From a virus, in the IMG/VR virus record IMGVR_UViG_3300042542_003367, positions 1 to 64,000 of that record: 64,000 nucleotides of DNA. One strand, 5' to 3'. Shown here in pieces: positions 25,063-32,978 of this stretch (within the stretch, counting starts at the first letter, position 1; every line of letters starts with the position of its first letter). The notes below the pieces were generated by a model. The model saw nothing but the letters and a program-made list of their open reading frames with translations. It searched no databases and had not been told where the DNA came from. The translations under genes were made by a program, and so were the position numbers.

Positions 25063-25406
25063 ATTATCACCTTCACATCGTCCGGCGACCATGCCCGGGC
25101 TTCGGCACGGGTAATGTTACCCAGAAAAAGATACCGCTCACCATAAGGGGCAAACCCGTAATATCGGTAATCAGCGTTCACTTTCGTATCTTTGATAGTA
25201 TCCTCTTCATCCACCGTAGCGTAGTTAATGAAGGACTGTGCGCCTGTGTCTATCCGGTCAAACTCTGTGGCGTAGTGATTGTAAATATCCTCATCAATCT
25301 CAAACGCCCGACCCTGCGTATAGTCCATGTCGCCCACATGCTTCTTTATCTGGATAGCGTCGTTTAAGCACAACGCGCTGGCTTTCCAATCGTGCATCGT
25401 GAACAT
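25056..25406 (-). CDS. unknown 116-residue protein
   Basis: GAGG precedes the ATG at 25406. Contains RYYGFAPYGERYLFLGNITR and an acidic middle. Not recognised; located among clamp-associated genes. Confidence 0.65.
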   Translation of the reverse strand: MFTMHDWKASALCLNDAIQIKKHVGDMDYTQGRAFEIDEDIYNHYATEFDRIDTGAQSFINYATVDEEDTIKDTKVNADYRYYGFAPYGERYLFLGNITRAEARAWSPDDVKVIIC

Positions 25407-25407
25407 A

Positions 25408-25617
25408 TCAACCTCGCTTCGCGGGAATATTCATTGGCTTAATTTCAGCTATCGAACACTCCATACACCGGATGAACATACCATCGTCAGTCTCGTCCAA
25501 ACGCTGGTCAAATTCAAGACACTTTTCAGAGTCGCTACTCAATCCGGGGCAGTTCGGTGCGCATAAACCACCTATCACTCTGGCTTTCTTCTTTATTTGT
25601 AGTGTTACTTCTGGCAT
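25408..25617 (-). CDS. small zinc-binding protein
   Basis: 69 residues from the ATG at 25617 (GAGG upstream). Cys at CAPNCPG, then KCLEF and RCMECS give a possible zinc site. Neighbour of the clamp genes; function unknown. Confidence 0.6.
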   Translation of the reverse strand: MPEVTLQIKKKARVIGGLCAPNCPGLSSDSEKCLEFDQRLDETDDGMFIRCMECSIAEIKPMNIPAKRG

Positions 25618-25621
25618 AATA

Positions 25622-25837
25622 TTAATCCTCACTCATCAGACAATAATCTTTGTCCACATACAGCTTGCGGAACGGCACTACCGATACCCGCTTCCAACCG
25701 TCTTTGCCGCGAACCTCGTGGCGCAGGGATGATGTATTAAACGCGTACCGTGATTTCTGGTCAACGGAATACCACCTGCCCCGCTTTAAAAAATATCCAT
25801 TGTCTTTCAACCACTTCTCAATCTCTAACAAAGTCAT
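25622..25837 (-). CDS. unknown 71-residue basic protein
   Basis: ATG at 25837 with GGAAGG upstream, just after a hairpin. WLKDNGYFLKRGRWYSVD and RKLYVDKDY are its recognisable stretches. Basic and beta-rich; might bind nucleic acid. Confidence 0.55.
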   Translation of the reverse strand: MTLLEIEKWLKDNGYFLKRGRWYSVDQKSRYAFNTSSLRHEVRGKDGWKRVSVVPFRKLYVDKDYCLMSED

Positions 25838-25853
25838 CGGACACACACCTTCC

Positions 25854-25877
25854 GCCGGAGAGCCGTAACTCTCCGGC
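25854..25877 (-). other. hairpin between clamp gene and next RBS
   Basis: Perfect 9-bp stem GCCGGAGAG / CTCTCCGGC with a 6-base loop, directly abutting the ribosome binding site GGAAGG of the next leftward gene. Same placement as the leader hairpins behind promoters; could stabilise the clamp mRNA or tune the next gene. Confidence 0.65.
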
Positions 25878-25896
25878 AAACATAATATCCCGCAGA

Positions 25897-27222
25897 TTAA
25901 ATCTGCATCGGCATGATTACATGCTTCTCATCTCCATCCTCAATTAAGATAGGATTCAGACCATCGCAGTCCGCAAACCGGAGTATAACTTTCTCACTGT
26001 CAACCATGCTCAACGCGTCCAATAAGAACGTATTGTTAATGCCATACCGGAACGGCACTATCTCGTTGTTTTCCAGTTCCGGCACTCTGCTCATGTGTGC
26101 CTTCCCTGTTTCAGTGTTAATATTGCGATACCACGCAAAATCAAACTGGAAAAATTCAGGTGACATTTTCATCTTAACTGAGCCGTCCGCAGTGCCGATA
26201 TACTGCTCTTCATCATTCGCGAACATCACCATTTTAGAGATGTCAGTGATTTTCAGCACCTTGGTCAACCGCGTCACCATGTCAATGAATATACCACGGT
26301 CAGCCTTCATCATATTGTCCCTTTCTGTGGGGATAACACGGCGGAATGGCGGGTAGTTCGCATCAATCTGCTTCATGGAGATAACAATGTTATCGTAAGC
26401 AAACATCACATCGTTCCGGTCGTTTTTAAACACGCGCACCATGCTTTTACCAAGTTTTAACCGCTTGATAACAATCGCGGGGATAAGCAGATTTTCGGTA
26501 ACATTCACGTCCTCGAATTGCTCTTCTTCACGCAGGACAATTTCCCTTCCATTGCCATCACACATTATCTCATCCAACTCGTTCCGCTGGAATATCTTTT
26601 TCATGCCCACTTTCTTACTTACTGCATTAACTCGCGGGGGCAACTGCTCCCACTGTATCGGCACGGCTATGAGTCTGTGCGTGTCGGTTGCAACGGCGGT
26701 TAACGTTCCGGCGGTCTGGTCGGCTTCAAAGAATACGCCTGTCAGCGCAATGCGTCCTTCATCACTGGATACGTATTTCAGCAGTTTTTTAAACGCACGA
26801 GTCAAGCAACAGGCACTCACATTGCCAAGGTCTTGCGCAGTGGTGTCACGTTCCGGCACGGTAGGAAAGTCAAACGCATCGTTCACCATATCCTTGTTAA
26901 GTGTCAGTCTGGTTTCTGCGTCGAACATAACAACGCTATCCACACCTTGCTCAAGAGTAATAGTATCACTCTTAAATATTCCCAGAATGGACTCCAGATA
27001 CGCGACATTAATCGCTGTGAATACTGTGCCATCGGAGAAGCCGGACAGGTGAGCAGTGACTGCCATTTCAAGGTCTGTACAGACCATTTTGAAGGTGCTG
27101 TCATCGGTTGTCTCGATTTTCACTGCTGATAATATCGGCAGTTTAGTCTGTTTGCTGATAGCGGTCTTTACGACGGCTAAGTTAGTCAGCATGTTTGTTT
27201 TTCCGAAAATTAACTTGTTCAT
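25897..27222 (-). CDS. dnaN: DNA polymerase sliding clamp (beta subunit, DnaN-like)
   Basis: 441 residues, longer than the usual about 370. The N-terminal domain is typical (NLAVVKTAISKQTKLPILSA), the second has ALTGVFFEADQTAGTL and TDTHRLIAVP, the third FLLDALSMVDSEKVILRF, ending with VIMPMQI. It would form a ring that tethers a polymerase to DNA and recruits other enzymes. No DNA polymerase gene is in the window. GAGAGGAAACC precedes the ATG. Placed between the clamp-associated small genes and an acidic protein. Confidence 0.92.
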   Translation of the reverse strand: MNKLIFGKTNMLTNLAVVKTAISKQTKLPILSAVKIETTDDSTFKMVCTDLEMAVTAHLSGFSDGTVFTAINVAYLESILGIFKSDTITLEQGVDSVVMFDAETRLTLNKDMVNDAFDFPTVPERDTTAQDLGNVSACCLTRAFKKLLKYVSSDEGRIALTGVFFEADQTAGTLTAVATDTHRLIAVPIQWEQLPPRVNAVSKKVGMKKIFQRNELDEIMCDGNGREIVLREEEQFEDVNVTENLLIPAIVIKRLKLGKSMVRVFKNDRNDVMFAYDNIVISMKQIDANYPPFRRVIPTERDNMMKADRGIFIDMVTRLTKVLKITDISKMVMFANDEEQYIGTADGSVKMKMSPEFFQFDFAWYRNINTETGKAHMSRVPELENNEIVPFRYGINNTFLLDALSMVDSEKVILRFADCDGLNPILIEDGDEKHVIMPMQI

Positions 27223-27243
27223 GGTTTCCTCTCTCTTTATTTA

Positions 27244-27552
27244 TTATCGCGCCTGTGCGATAAAGCGGTCAGTCCCGGGGATTTCTATAACAGTGGTATA
27301 ATCTTTTACATCGTCCAGACTATCCCATTCGCGGAACGAGTGCTGGTCGGCAAATTGCTCGAAACTTTCCCATTCGTAAAAGTCACAGGCAATAGCCACA
27401 ACGTCCAGTTCGGACTCAATATCGCATCCTGCGTCACACTCTTCAAGGAACGCAAACAACGCTTGCAGACCTTCGTAAGAAAAATGTTCGCGGTATGACT
27501 CTGACCTTCTGAACGAGTCAATAAAAAGATTCTCTGTGACTGTTATTTTCAT
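27244..27552 (-). CDS. acidic conserved phage protein
   Basis: 102 residues, strongly acidic (about a quarter D or E). FSYEGLQALFAFLEECD followed by ELDVVAIACDFYEWESF matches a small conserved phage family I recall as uncharacterised or antirestriction-like. Acidic proteins of this size often mimic DNA, but that is inference. Expressed from P7 through a leader hairpin. Confidence 0.65.
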   Translation of the reverse strand: MKITVTENLFIDSFRRSESYREHFSYEGLQALFAFLEECDAGCDIESELDVVAIACDFYEWESFEQFADQHSFREWDSLDDVKDYTTVIEIPGTDRFIAQAR

Positions 27553-27565
27553 TCTGTACCCCTTC

Positions 27566-27578
27566 CTGCTATAAGCAG
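27566..27578 (-). promoter_or_regulatory. leader hairpin 1
   Basis: CTGCT-TAT-AGCAG on the minus strand, directly before GAAGGGG, the ribosome binding site of 27244-27552. Part of a family of sequence-different, pairing-conserved leader hairpins. Confidence 0.7.
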
Positions 27579-27602
27579 TGTCTCTCTCTTGATTACGTAT
27601 AT

Positions 27603-27631
27603 ATTATACCATAATCAATACAGTTTGTCAA
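27603..27631 (-). promoter_or_regulatory. promoter P7 (leftward)
   Basis: TTGACA and TATAAT with 17 bp. Two TCAATACA half-sites in direct orientation. Drives 27552 leftward into the clamp operon. Confidence 0.9.
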
Positions 27632-27637
27632 TACAAT

Positions 27638-28213
27638 TTAAAGATTTTCTAAATCTTTTTCTAAATTAATTATAGTTGCATTAGAGTCCTCGACACGGCG
27701 CAAGTAAGTGCGTATCCGGTCTTGGTGCATTTTTATAGTGGCTTTTATGGCGCACCTTTTGCACAGAAAATTATTCCCGTGAACGTATCGCCATCCCATG
27801 CTCTCCAGTGTACCCTGTATCTGCTCGAATTCCAGACAGCTTTGATTATCCGGCACTGGTATAGACACTTCGGCGTAGCACTCATCTCCGGCGCATTTAA
27901 TGGTCTCACTGGTCTTGCGTGTGCCGAGATTCATAAACGTCTCCACATACAGGTAAAAGTCATTGTTCGGCATCACAACATGATATACACGCCCGTCAAT
28001 CGGCAGTCCTGACTTGCGGATGATACTTGCATTTTCCACCGGAGTTATTACTGCCTTTTCAGCTTCTGACAGATAGTACTGTTGTAAAAAATCGGGAATA
28101 TGGTCAAATTCTCCAATCTCCTCGATAACTGAATATCTGGTATCGTCATCAACGAAATCTGTCACCACGTCATTTATGCGCACACCGATAGCACGAAATT
28201 TATTGTCTGCCAT
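27638..28213 (-). CDS. zinc-binding coiled-coil protein (paralogue of 8629-9072)
   Basis: 191 residues. N-terminal half helical and acidic; from about residue 100 the zinc module CAGDEC, GWRYVHG and CKRC, then a short coiled coil. Shares the order of ligands and the GW-VH motif with two other proteins of this phage. Function unknown. Confidence 0.7.
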   Translation of the reverse strand: MADNKFRAIGVRINDVVTDFVDDDTRYSVIEEIGEFDHIPDFLQQYYLSEAEKAVITPVENASIIRKSGLPIDGRVYHVVMPNNDFYLYVETFMNLGTRKTSETIKCAGDECYAEVSIPVPDNQSCLEFEQIQGTLESMGWRYVHGNNFLCKRCAIKATIKMHQDRIRTYLRRVEDSNATIINLEKDLENL

Positions 28214-28217
28214 AATA

Positions 28218-28421
28218 TTACCCGCCTTTTTGTTCGTTCACAATCTGGTCTAATTGACCTGATAACTCAACCACTGAGTCCACACAATTCCCTAATTCGG
28301 AACTTGTACAATGGTCAAATTGACCATCCACATTCTCCACTTTTATGTCAATTAGCGCGTGACGTAATATGTTTACCGCTAATTTCAATTCATCAATAAT
28401 TTTACCCTGCTTTACTGTCAT
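28218..28421 (-). CDS. small helical acidic protein
   Basis: 67 residues, helical, with AAGGGGG before the ATG. Sequence CVDSVVELSGQLDQIVNEQKGG suggests a coiled coil. Not recognised. Confidence 0.6.
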   Translation of the reverse strand: MTVKQGKIIDELKLAVNILRHALIDIKVENVDGQFDHCTSSELGNCVDSVVELSGQLDQIVNEQKGG

Positions 28422-28431
28422 GGTTGCCCCC

Positions 28432-29388
28432 TTACTTTAAAGTAATATACATCCGGTTGTTATCGAACTTTGACCACATGCACTTCACATCGCGGTAACT
28501 GTTAGATACCGACATCGTTGATTGTTTCTGAGCGTGTGCAACTTTCTTAACGGTAAATTCTTGCCCGCCGTAACTCTTAATCACTGTGCCACGCTTTTTC
28601 AGGTCGTCCACGGTTGCAAGGCGATAACCTTCCGGCATTGCACTCGCTATCTGCTGTATCCATGCTTCTTTTTCAGCTTGCTTAATACGCTTTTTCGCAT
28701 TCTCTTCTTCTGCGCGTTGCGCCCAGTATGCTTTGCTCTCTTCATCCTTAACGCGCTCTGCTTCCGCTTGTACCGCTTGTGCTTCCACAATCTGGTCAGC
28801 AGTCAGTCCGGTCAAAGTCTGAATAAACTGGTCAACATCACACTCCATGATATAAGACAGGTCAATGATAATATACCATGTGGGTAATCCCCACATCTTT
28901 AGCGGTTGACCAACGGCAATGTTACCATGACAGAATTCCATCGCGGGCTTACCAAAGTTGAAATAAATTTCCTCAGCGTCCTTCATATCCTTACAACTGG
29001 TGAATACGTGGAAGCCGTTGCTATCCATTTGTGTGCGCCAGATATTATCGAATGAGCGGAGACTGTGTGCTATTGCCCGCTTTTTACCTATGTCAATAGC
29101 GTTATACTTCACGCCCAGACTCTTATTACCATTCTGAATGAGATTTTTATACACAACTCCACTACCTGTGTAATTCCACACGCCGTGAACGGTAATTTGT
29201 GTCTTATAAGTTAATATCGAAAAGCCCTGATTTTCCAGTGCCAACATTGCTTCAATAGACAGTCCACCTTCCAGACTGTCAACTATATCCTGTGGAATAA
29301 CCTTGCCCGGACATAAATTATTGCCCTTGCGGGTGTTGGTGAACGTGTCACTGGTATGCAGTACTTTGTCTATTTTCTGGTAATTCAT
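28432..29388 (-). CDS. unknown 318-residue protein with a helical arm
   Basis: N-terminal 190 residues globular with beta segments; residues about 205-260 form a long charged helix rich in E, A and K; the C-terminus is again beta-like. No family recognised. First gene of the P8 transcript, with a leader hairpin and AAAGGGG, so it is probably well expressed early. Confidence 0.75.
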   Translation of the reverse strand: MNYQKIDKVLHTSDTFTNTRKGNNLCPGKVIPQDIVDSLEGGLSIEAMLALENQGFSILTYKTQITVHGVWNYTGSGVVYKNLIQNGNKSLGVKYNAIDIGKKRAIAHSLRSFDNIWRTQMDSNGFHVFTSCKDMKDAEEIYFNFGKPAMEFCHGNIAVGQPLKMWGLPTWYIIIDLSYIMECDVDQFIQTLTGLTADQIVEAQAVQAEAERVKDEESKAYWAQRAEEENAKKRIKQAEKEAWIQQIASAMPEGYRLATVDDLKKRGTVIKSYGGQEFTVKKVAHAQKQSTMSVSNSYRDVKCMWSKFDNNRMYITLK

Positions 29389-29403
29389 GGTTTGCGCCCC
29401 TTT

Positions 29404-29416
29404 CTGCCGTCGGCAG
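29404..29416 (-). promoter_or_regulatory. leader hairpin 2
   Basis: CTGCC-GAC-GGCAG directly before AAAGGGG of 28432-29388. Confidence 0.7.
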
Positions 29417-29438
29417 TACGTTTCTTAATTACGAGTAT

Positions 29439-29467
29439 ATTATAGCATATTGTATTGATGTTGTCAA
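29439..29467 (-). promoter_or_regulatory. promoter P8 (leftward)
   Basis: TTGACA and TATAAT with 17 bp; half-sites TGTATTGA and TCAATACC inverted. Promoter and leader are closely similar to P9, suggesting duplication of a control cassette. Confidence 0.9.
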
Positions 29468-29551
29468 TACCCCTGAGCAACTATTTGAAAAATTGATTTA
29501 AAAGCCCGTCACGGCACAGAATGACTACCAGACAGGGAAATGGTCAAATAT

Positions 29552-29584
29552 GTGCCAGATACGCGAAATTCGGCGGTCTGGCAC
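29552..29584 (-). terminator. terminator-like hairpin after the 30-kb pair
   Basis: Perfect 8-bp stem GTGCCAGA / TCTGGCAC with a 17-base loop, 17 bases after the stop of 29601-29912 and before P8. No strong U-run follows, so termination may be weak or Rho-assisted. Confidence 0.5.
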
Positions 29585-29600
29585 GAAAAACGGCGGGTAA

Positions 29601-29912
29601 TTACAGGTTGTGTAATTGCTTTAGTCTGTGGTACTCTGCGTCTGCGTCCAGACAAGGCAATTTACGGAATAATTCACTCAGGCGGTAAACTTCCTGCTCT
29701 ACCGTTGCATTGAGTCGCATAGGTTCATCAGTCACTAACCAATAATCAGGATTACACGGCGGTTTACTGACAATTATGATACCTGTATCGCGCCCTTCCT
29801 TAAATGGCAGGTAATATACATAATACCGGATACTCGTATCTTGACACTGAATGTTAAACCAATGTTTAACTTCCAACTCTATCCGGTTGCACACATCTGA
29901 CCATGTTTTCAT
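29601..29912 (-). CDS. unknown 103-residue protein
   Basis: ATGA overlap with the upstream gene. Beta-rich (DTSIRYYVYYLPFKEGRDT) then a helical C-terminus. No motif recognised. Confidence 0.65.
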   Translation of the reverse strand: MKTWSDVCNRIELEVKHWFNIQCQDTSIRYYVYYLPFKEGRDTGIIIVSKPPCNPDYWLVTDEPMRLNATVEQEVYRLSELFRKLPCLDADAEYHRLKQLHNL

Positions 29913-30328
29913 ATTCTCCCCCTTGCTTCCATTTGTTCGCGTATAATCTGCTTTAAGTGAAGCACGATTGACGCATATTTCCAGTCATGCACACCGCCAA
30001 TTAAAGGTAATACACACCCCAGACAGGCTTCACGGCATTTATCCCATGAAATGTTAACCAACTCACTTTTCATAAATTCATCAATAATGTCGTCCTGAGC
30101 GGATGATGAATAAGCCCCCCACACCTTTTGCGCATATTGACGCGCACCCTCAGCAGGTAATAACGGCACAGACTCCGGCGAATTGCCTAACAGTTCCTGC
30201 GCCTGTTTCAACGCAACGGCATAATCCTGCAAGGTTAATAAAGCCCGCGCCCGGGTAACATTATCGGCAGAATATAAAGCCGGATTTATAACCGCTAAAA
30301 GTTCGTTTGCTAAATTGGTAATATACAT
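29909..30328 (-). CDS. unknown 139-residue helical protein
   Basis: Mostly helical (LLAVINPALYSADNVTRARA...), with a C-terminal basic helix. Coupled to 29601-29912 by a 4-base overlap. Not recognised. Confidence 0.65.
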   Translation of the reverse strand: MYITNLANELLAVINPALYSADNVTRARALLTLQDYAVALKQAQELLGNSPESVPLLPAEGARQYAQKVWGAYSSSAQDDIIDEFMKSELVNISWDKCREACLGCVLPLIGGVHDWKYASIVLHLKQIIREQMEARGRI

Positions 30329-30388
30329 AATATCCCCACACCCTGTATTATTATTGACCGCAGGGTGACGGCAGAAAGAAAGATAATA

Positions 30389-30619
30389 TTAGTTAACGCT
30401 GATATACTTTAAACGCTTGAAATTTCTGTAGTCACCTTTGCAGATGTAAAAGCCCACAACGTATTTGCCCCGCATTATCTGAGATACGCGCTGTCTGGCA
30501 ATATCTACCATATTAGAAAATCGTAACCGCCCGTCCAGTGGCATACAACCGTCACTACCGCACATCGGCGCAGGTTCACCACTTAAACCGTTTACGTAAT
30601 ACTCAGCGAAATACTTCAT
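30389..30619 (-). CDS. unknown 76-residue protein
   Basis: Contains PAPMCGSDGCMPLDGR and a basic C-terminal half (RQRVSQIMRGKYVVGF). Expressed from P9 with leader hairpin 3 and AAAGGGG. Not recognised. Confidence 0.65.
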   Translation of the reverse strand: MKYFAEYYVNGLSGEPAPMCGSDGCMPLDGRLRFSNMVDIARQRVSQIMRGKYVVGFYICKGDYRNFKRLKYISVN

Positions 30620-30632
30620 AATTTACCCCTTT

Positions 30633-30645
30633 CTGCCGTCGGCAG
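30633..30645 (-). promoter_or_regulatory. leader hairpin 3
   Basis: CTGCC-GAC-GGCAG, identical stem to leader hairpin 2, directly before AAAGGGG of 30389-30619. Confidence 0.7.
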
Positions 30646-30667
30646 TTCGTTTCTTATTTACAAGCAT

Positions 30668-30696
30668 ATTATACCATAATATCAGGTTATTGTCAA
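30668..30696 (-). promoter_or_regulatory. promoter P9 (leftward)
   Basis: TTGACA and TATAAT with 17 bp. Only the -35 half-site TCAATACA is intact; the spacer copy is degenerate. Confidence 0.85.
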
Positions 30697-31019
30697 TACA
30701 GTTTGCGCCAATTTAAGGATAATCTCCGATAAATATCACGGCGCAGTTTATCCAGTTCCGTGTGCAATTCAATGGTAATATTCGGATTAGATATATATAT
30801 CTGTGCTTCTGCGTCTAATCTCAGCAACTCAAGCCCCAGACTCCGCTGATTTTCCACACACTCCAGACTATAGCAGTCATTTTTCGCTTCCTCTGGTGTA
30901 ATATTCATTGTTTCCATACATAATTGCAGGTTGATATTGGTATTATATTCAACCGCTAAATTATCCCATGACTCTATAGCGTTTTGACCACACCCTAACA
31001 ATTCGGTTACTGTTAACAT
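30693..31019 (-). CDS. unknown 108-residue helical protein
   Basis: Helical, with acidic middle (TPEEAKNDCYSLECVENQ) and a basic end (RRDIYRRLSLNWRKLY). GGGGG precedes the ATG. Its last codons overlap the -35 of P9. Confidence 0.65.
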   Translation of the reverse strand: MLTVTELLGCGQNAIESWDNLAVEYNTNINLQLCMETMNITPEEAKNDCYSLECVENQRSLGLELLRLDAEAQIYISNPNITIELHTELDKLRRDIYRRLSLNWRKLY

Positions 31020-31034
31020 AATATACCCCCTGAT

Positions 31035-31376
31035 TTAATAAACTTGCGCGGTACTGAGCATTGTATCAATGCGTTGCATTATCCGGCGGTTGTCTGCGTG
31101 TTTTAATTCAGCATGACAAGAGACACACCGTTTCTCATTCAACGCATTAGCACACCCCGCGCAGATATTGCCCGCTATCCGCAAATTCTCTTCACCAATT
31201 AATTGATACAAATACCGCAAACGGTTGGTAATATCAGTTAATTGCTTCACACAGTACCCGTGAAATTCTTTATCTTCACCGCGCAATTTATTTTGTTCAA
31301 CCTGCGACGTTTGGTACTGAAAATCATTCATCAAACTTTCTATTTCACTCTTGATATTTTGTAATTCGGTTTGCAT
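31035..31376 (-). CDS. coiled-coil and zinc-knuckle protein
   Basis: 113 residues: an N-terminal coiled coil (ELQNIKSEIESLMNDF...) and a C-terminal CAGC...CVSCHAELKH zinc knuckle. Resembles DksA/TraR-like small proteins in having a coil plus a four-Cys site, but lacks the acidic DxxDxA tip, so that identity is not claimed. Confidence 0.65.
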   Translation of the reverse strand: MQTELQNIKSEIESLMNDFQYQTSQVEQNKLRGEDKEFHGYCVKQLTDITNRLRYLYQLIGEENLRIAGNICAGCANALNEKRCVSCHAELKHADNRRIMQRIDTMLSTAQVY

Positions 31377-31390
31377 AATATACCCCCGCT

Positions 31391-31612
31391 TTATTGCATT
31401 AACAATATTTTCTCAACTAAGTACCGCGCCCCGTGAGTCTGTGTGCGCAGGTATTTCAATTCACGCTGATTAACAAAATCAGTATCCATGAGAGCAACCG
31501 GATTTTTTAAGCCGGATTTTACTTTGTTCATGCCGTGAGATTTACGGCGCAGATTATTTGCAACCTGCTTTTTATCACTTTTTAAACTGTCTTTATATAT
31601 TCTTAATGCCAT
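31391..31612 (-). CDS. small basic protein
   Basis: 73 residues from the ATG at 31612 (AAGGGG upstream). About a quarter of residues are K or R in the first half (KDSLKSDKKQVANNLRRK). Likely binds nucleic acid. Not recognised. Confidence 0.6.
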   Translation of the reverse strand: MALRIYKDSLKSDKKQVANNLRRKSHGMNKVKSGLKNPVALMDTDFVNQRELKYLRTQTHGARYLVEKILLMQ

Positions 31613-31663
31613 AATATATACACCCCTTAAACTTAATATACCCACACGTTCGATTATTCGGTA

Positions 31664-31882
31664 TTAATACCCCGCGTCACCAAGCCCGCAATTATCCGCA
31701 AACATTTGCCCGCGTAAATCCTTTGCGGTCTGTGACGTTTCACAATACGCCTTTTTATCCGCAGGGTAATATGCTATAGACTCGCCTTTTTTAATCGGTT
31801 TGCCCGTTTCTGCGCACACACTGTCAAATTTCGCAGTGGTAAAATATGGTACTGAATTATAATATCGTTTGTAATATCCCAT
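31664..31882 (-). CDS. small phage zinc-binding protein
   Basis: 72 residues. AKFDSVCAETGKPIKKGESI and a later AYC match a small phage family with a treble-clef-like CxxxGxxIxxGxx...C core. Role unknown. Confidence 0.65.
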   Translation of the reverse strand: MGYYKRYYNSVPYFTTAKFDSVCAETGKPIKKGESIAYYPADKKAYCETSQTAKDLRGQMFADNCGLGDAGY

Positions 31883-31903
31883 GATACACCCCTTTACTGG
31901 TGA

Positions 31904-32044
31904 TTAATATACCCGGCGCAATGGTTTAATTTCCACTGCATAACCATTATTTACAAATATGACGTGAATTTGATATTTATGCTTATTCGCGTTTATCCAT
32001 TCGTCACGCTCTATATAAGAGTCGAAAAATTTTGTTTCCCACAT
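31904..32044 (-). CDS. tiny 46-residue protein
   Basis: ATG at 32044 with AGGGGGG upstream, starting 2 bases after the stop of 32047-32247; ends with TAA at 31904. Sequence begins MWETKFFDSYIERDEW and ends IKPLRRVY, an alpha-beta pattern typical of real small proteins. The tight spacing and ribosome binding site support it. Not recognised. Confidence 0.65.
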   Translation of the reverse strand: MWETKFFDSYIERDEWINANKHKYQIHVIFVNNGYAVEIKPLRRVY

Positions 32045-32046
32045 GA

Positions 32047-32247
32047 TTACGCGCCCCCCTCTATTTTATATTGTACATAGTGTAAAACAGGGTATCCGCA
32101 ACGCTTGCCCTCATTAAACCATTTCATAATTTCTGCGCAACGTTCCTTATCAGTGATTTTAATAGTTCCGCCTTGTACCCATAATTCCAGTGTGCCGTCT
32201 GTATTGACTGCTATATTTTTTAAAACATAACCTTTTAAAATACCCAT
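32047..32247 (-). CDS. unknown 66-residue protein
   Basis: ATG at 32247 with GGGGG upstream. Beta strands followed by a helix (DKERCAEIMKWFNEGKRCG). Not recognised. Confidence 0.6.
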   Translation of the reverse strand: MGILKGYVLKNIAVNTDGTLELWVQGGTIKITDKERCAEIMKWFNEGKRCGYPVLHYVQYKIEGGA

Positions 32248-32314
32248 AATGAATACCCCCGCTTGATTAGTCACCCGCGGGGATTTTACACCCCGCAGAA
32301 TTAATATCCGGCTT

Positions 32315-32560
32315 TTAGTTCGCTGAGTTAATCAACTTCACTAAATCATCCTGTGAAACTTTCTGTGCGTCACCATACCCGGCTAAATTAATATGTTGAC
32401 TGGTAGTGCGGGAAAATTTCTCACTGGTTTGATACTTGTGGATACCGTCACGTAAAATCGTCACCGCTACAGGTGTGGAATAAGAGAATAAAATTCTCGC
32501 ATTGCCCACAGTTACGATATTGCAGTTGGTTGCAATGTTGTCTAATTGAACGTTTGGCAT
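32315..32560 (-). CDS. unknown 81-residue protein
   Basis: Beta-rich (ARILFSYSTPVAVTIL) with a helical end (DDLVKLINSAN). Driven by P10 through leader hairpin 4. Not recognised. Confidence 0.65.
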   Translation of the reverse strand: MPNVQLDNIATNCNIVTVGNARILFSYSTPVAVTILRDGIHKYQTSEKFSRTTSQHINLAGYGDAQKVSQDDLVKLINSAN

Positions 32561-32575
32561 TCTTTGTACCCCTTT

Positions 32576-32589
32576 CTACCCGCAGGTAG
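32576..32589 (-). promoter_or_regulatory. leader hairpin 4
   Basis: CTACC-TGCG-GGTAG on the minus strand directly before AAAGGGG of 32315-32560. Compared with hairpins 2 and 3 both arms are changed and pairing is kept. Confidence 0.7.
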
Positions 32590-32612
32590 TAACCTTTCTT
32601 TATTACGCATAT

Positions 32613-32641
32613 ATTATATCATATTGTATTGACCTTGTCAA
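32613..32641 (-). promoter_or_regulatory. promoter P10 (leftward)
   Basis: TTGACA and TATAAT with 17 bp; half-sites TGTATTGA and TCAATACC inverted. Confidence 0.9.
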
Positions 32642-32666
32642 TACCTTTTACAAACTATTTTTAAAA

Positions 32667-32909
32667 CTAAATCACCACTGCGAAACTATCACCTTGATAC
32701 TGCACTATTTTACAGGATTGAAACCAACGCCCAGAATCTGGATATAAAATACCAATTATATCACTCACGTCATTATCACCAATTAAACCAGATATAAGAG
32801 TATCAACATCACAGTCAACTGTATCCGGTATAAAATCCTGTATTTTACGCGGTATTACTAAATACTCATCATTGCAACTGTTAATCAATAATAAATTGCG
32901 GTCATTCAT
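32667..32909 (-). CDS. unknown acidic 80-residue protein
   Basis: Acidic (PDTVDCDVDTLISGLIGDND), predicted alpha-beta. It is the outermost leftward gene, behind P11 and leader hairpin 5, so likely among the first expressed. Acidic early proteins may act as DNA mimics or inhibitors, but nothing specific is recognised. Confidence 0.65.
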   Translation of the reverse strand: MNDRNLLLINSCNDEYLVIPRKIQDFIPDTVDCDVDTLISGLIGDNDVSDIIGILYPDSGRWFQSCKIVQYQGDSFAVVI

Positions 32910-32923
32910 TATACCCCCCCTTT

Positions 32924-32939
32924 CAGTCTGTGCAGACTG
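32924..32939 (-). promoter_or_regulatory. leader hairpin 5
   Basis: CAGTCT-GCAC-AGACTG (6 bp) directly before AAAGGGGGGG of 32667-32909. Confidence 0.7.
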
Positions 32940-32978
32940 TAAAAACCATTTAAAATGTGTAAACCTTATTACCCCTAT

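Noticed and set aside
31035-31376. DksA/TraR-type RNA polymerase regulator
   Set aside because: Coil plus zinc knuckle is present but the acidic coil-tip motif is missing.
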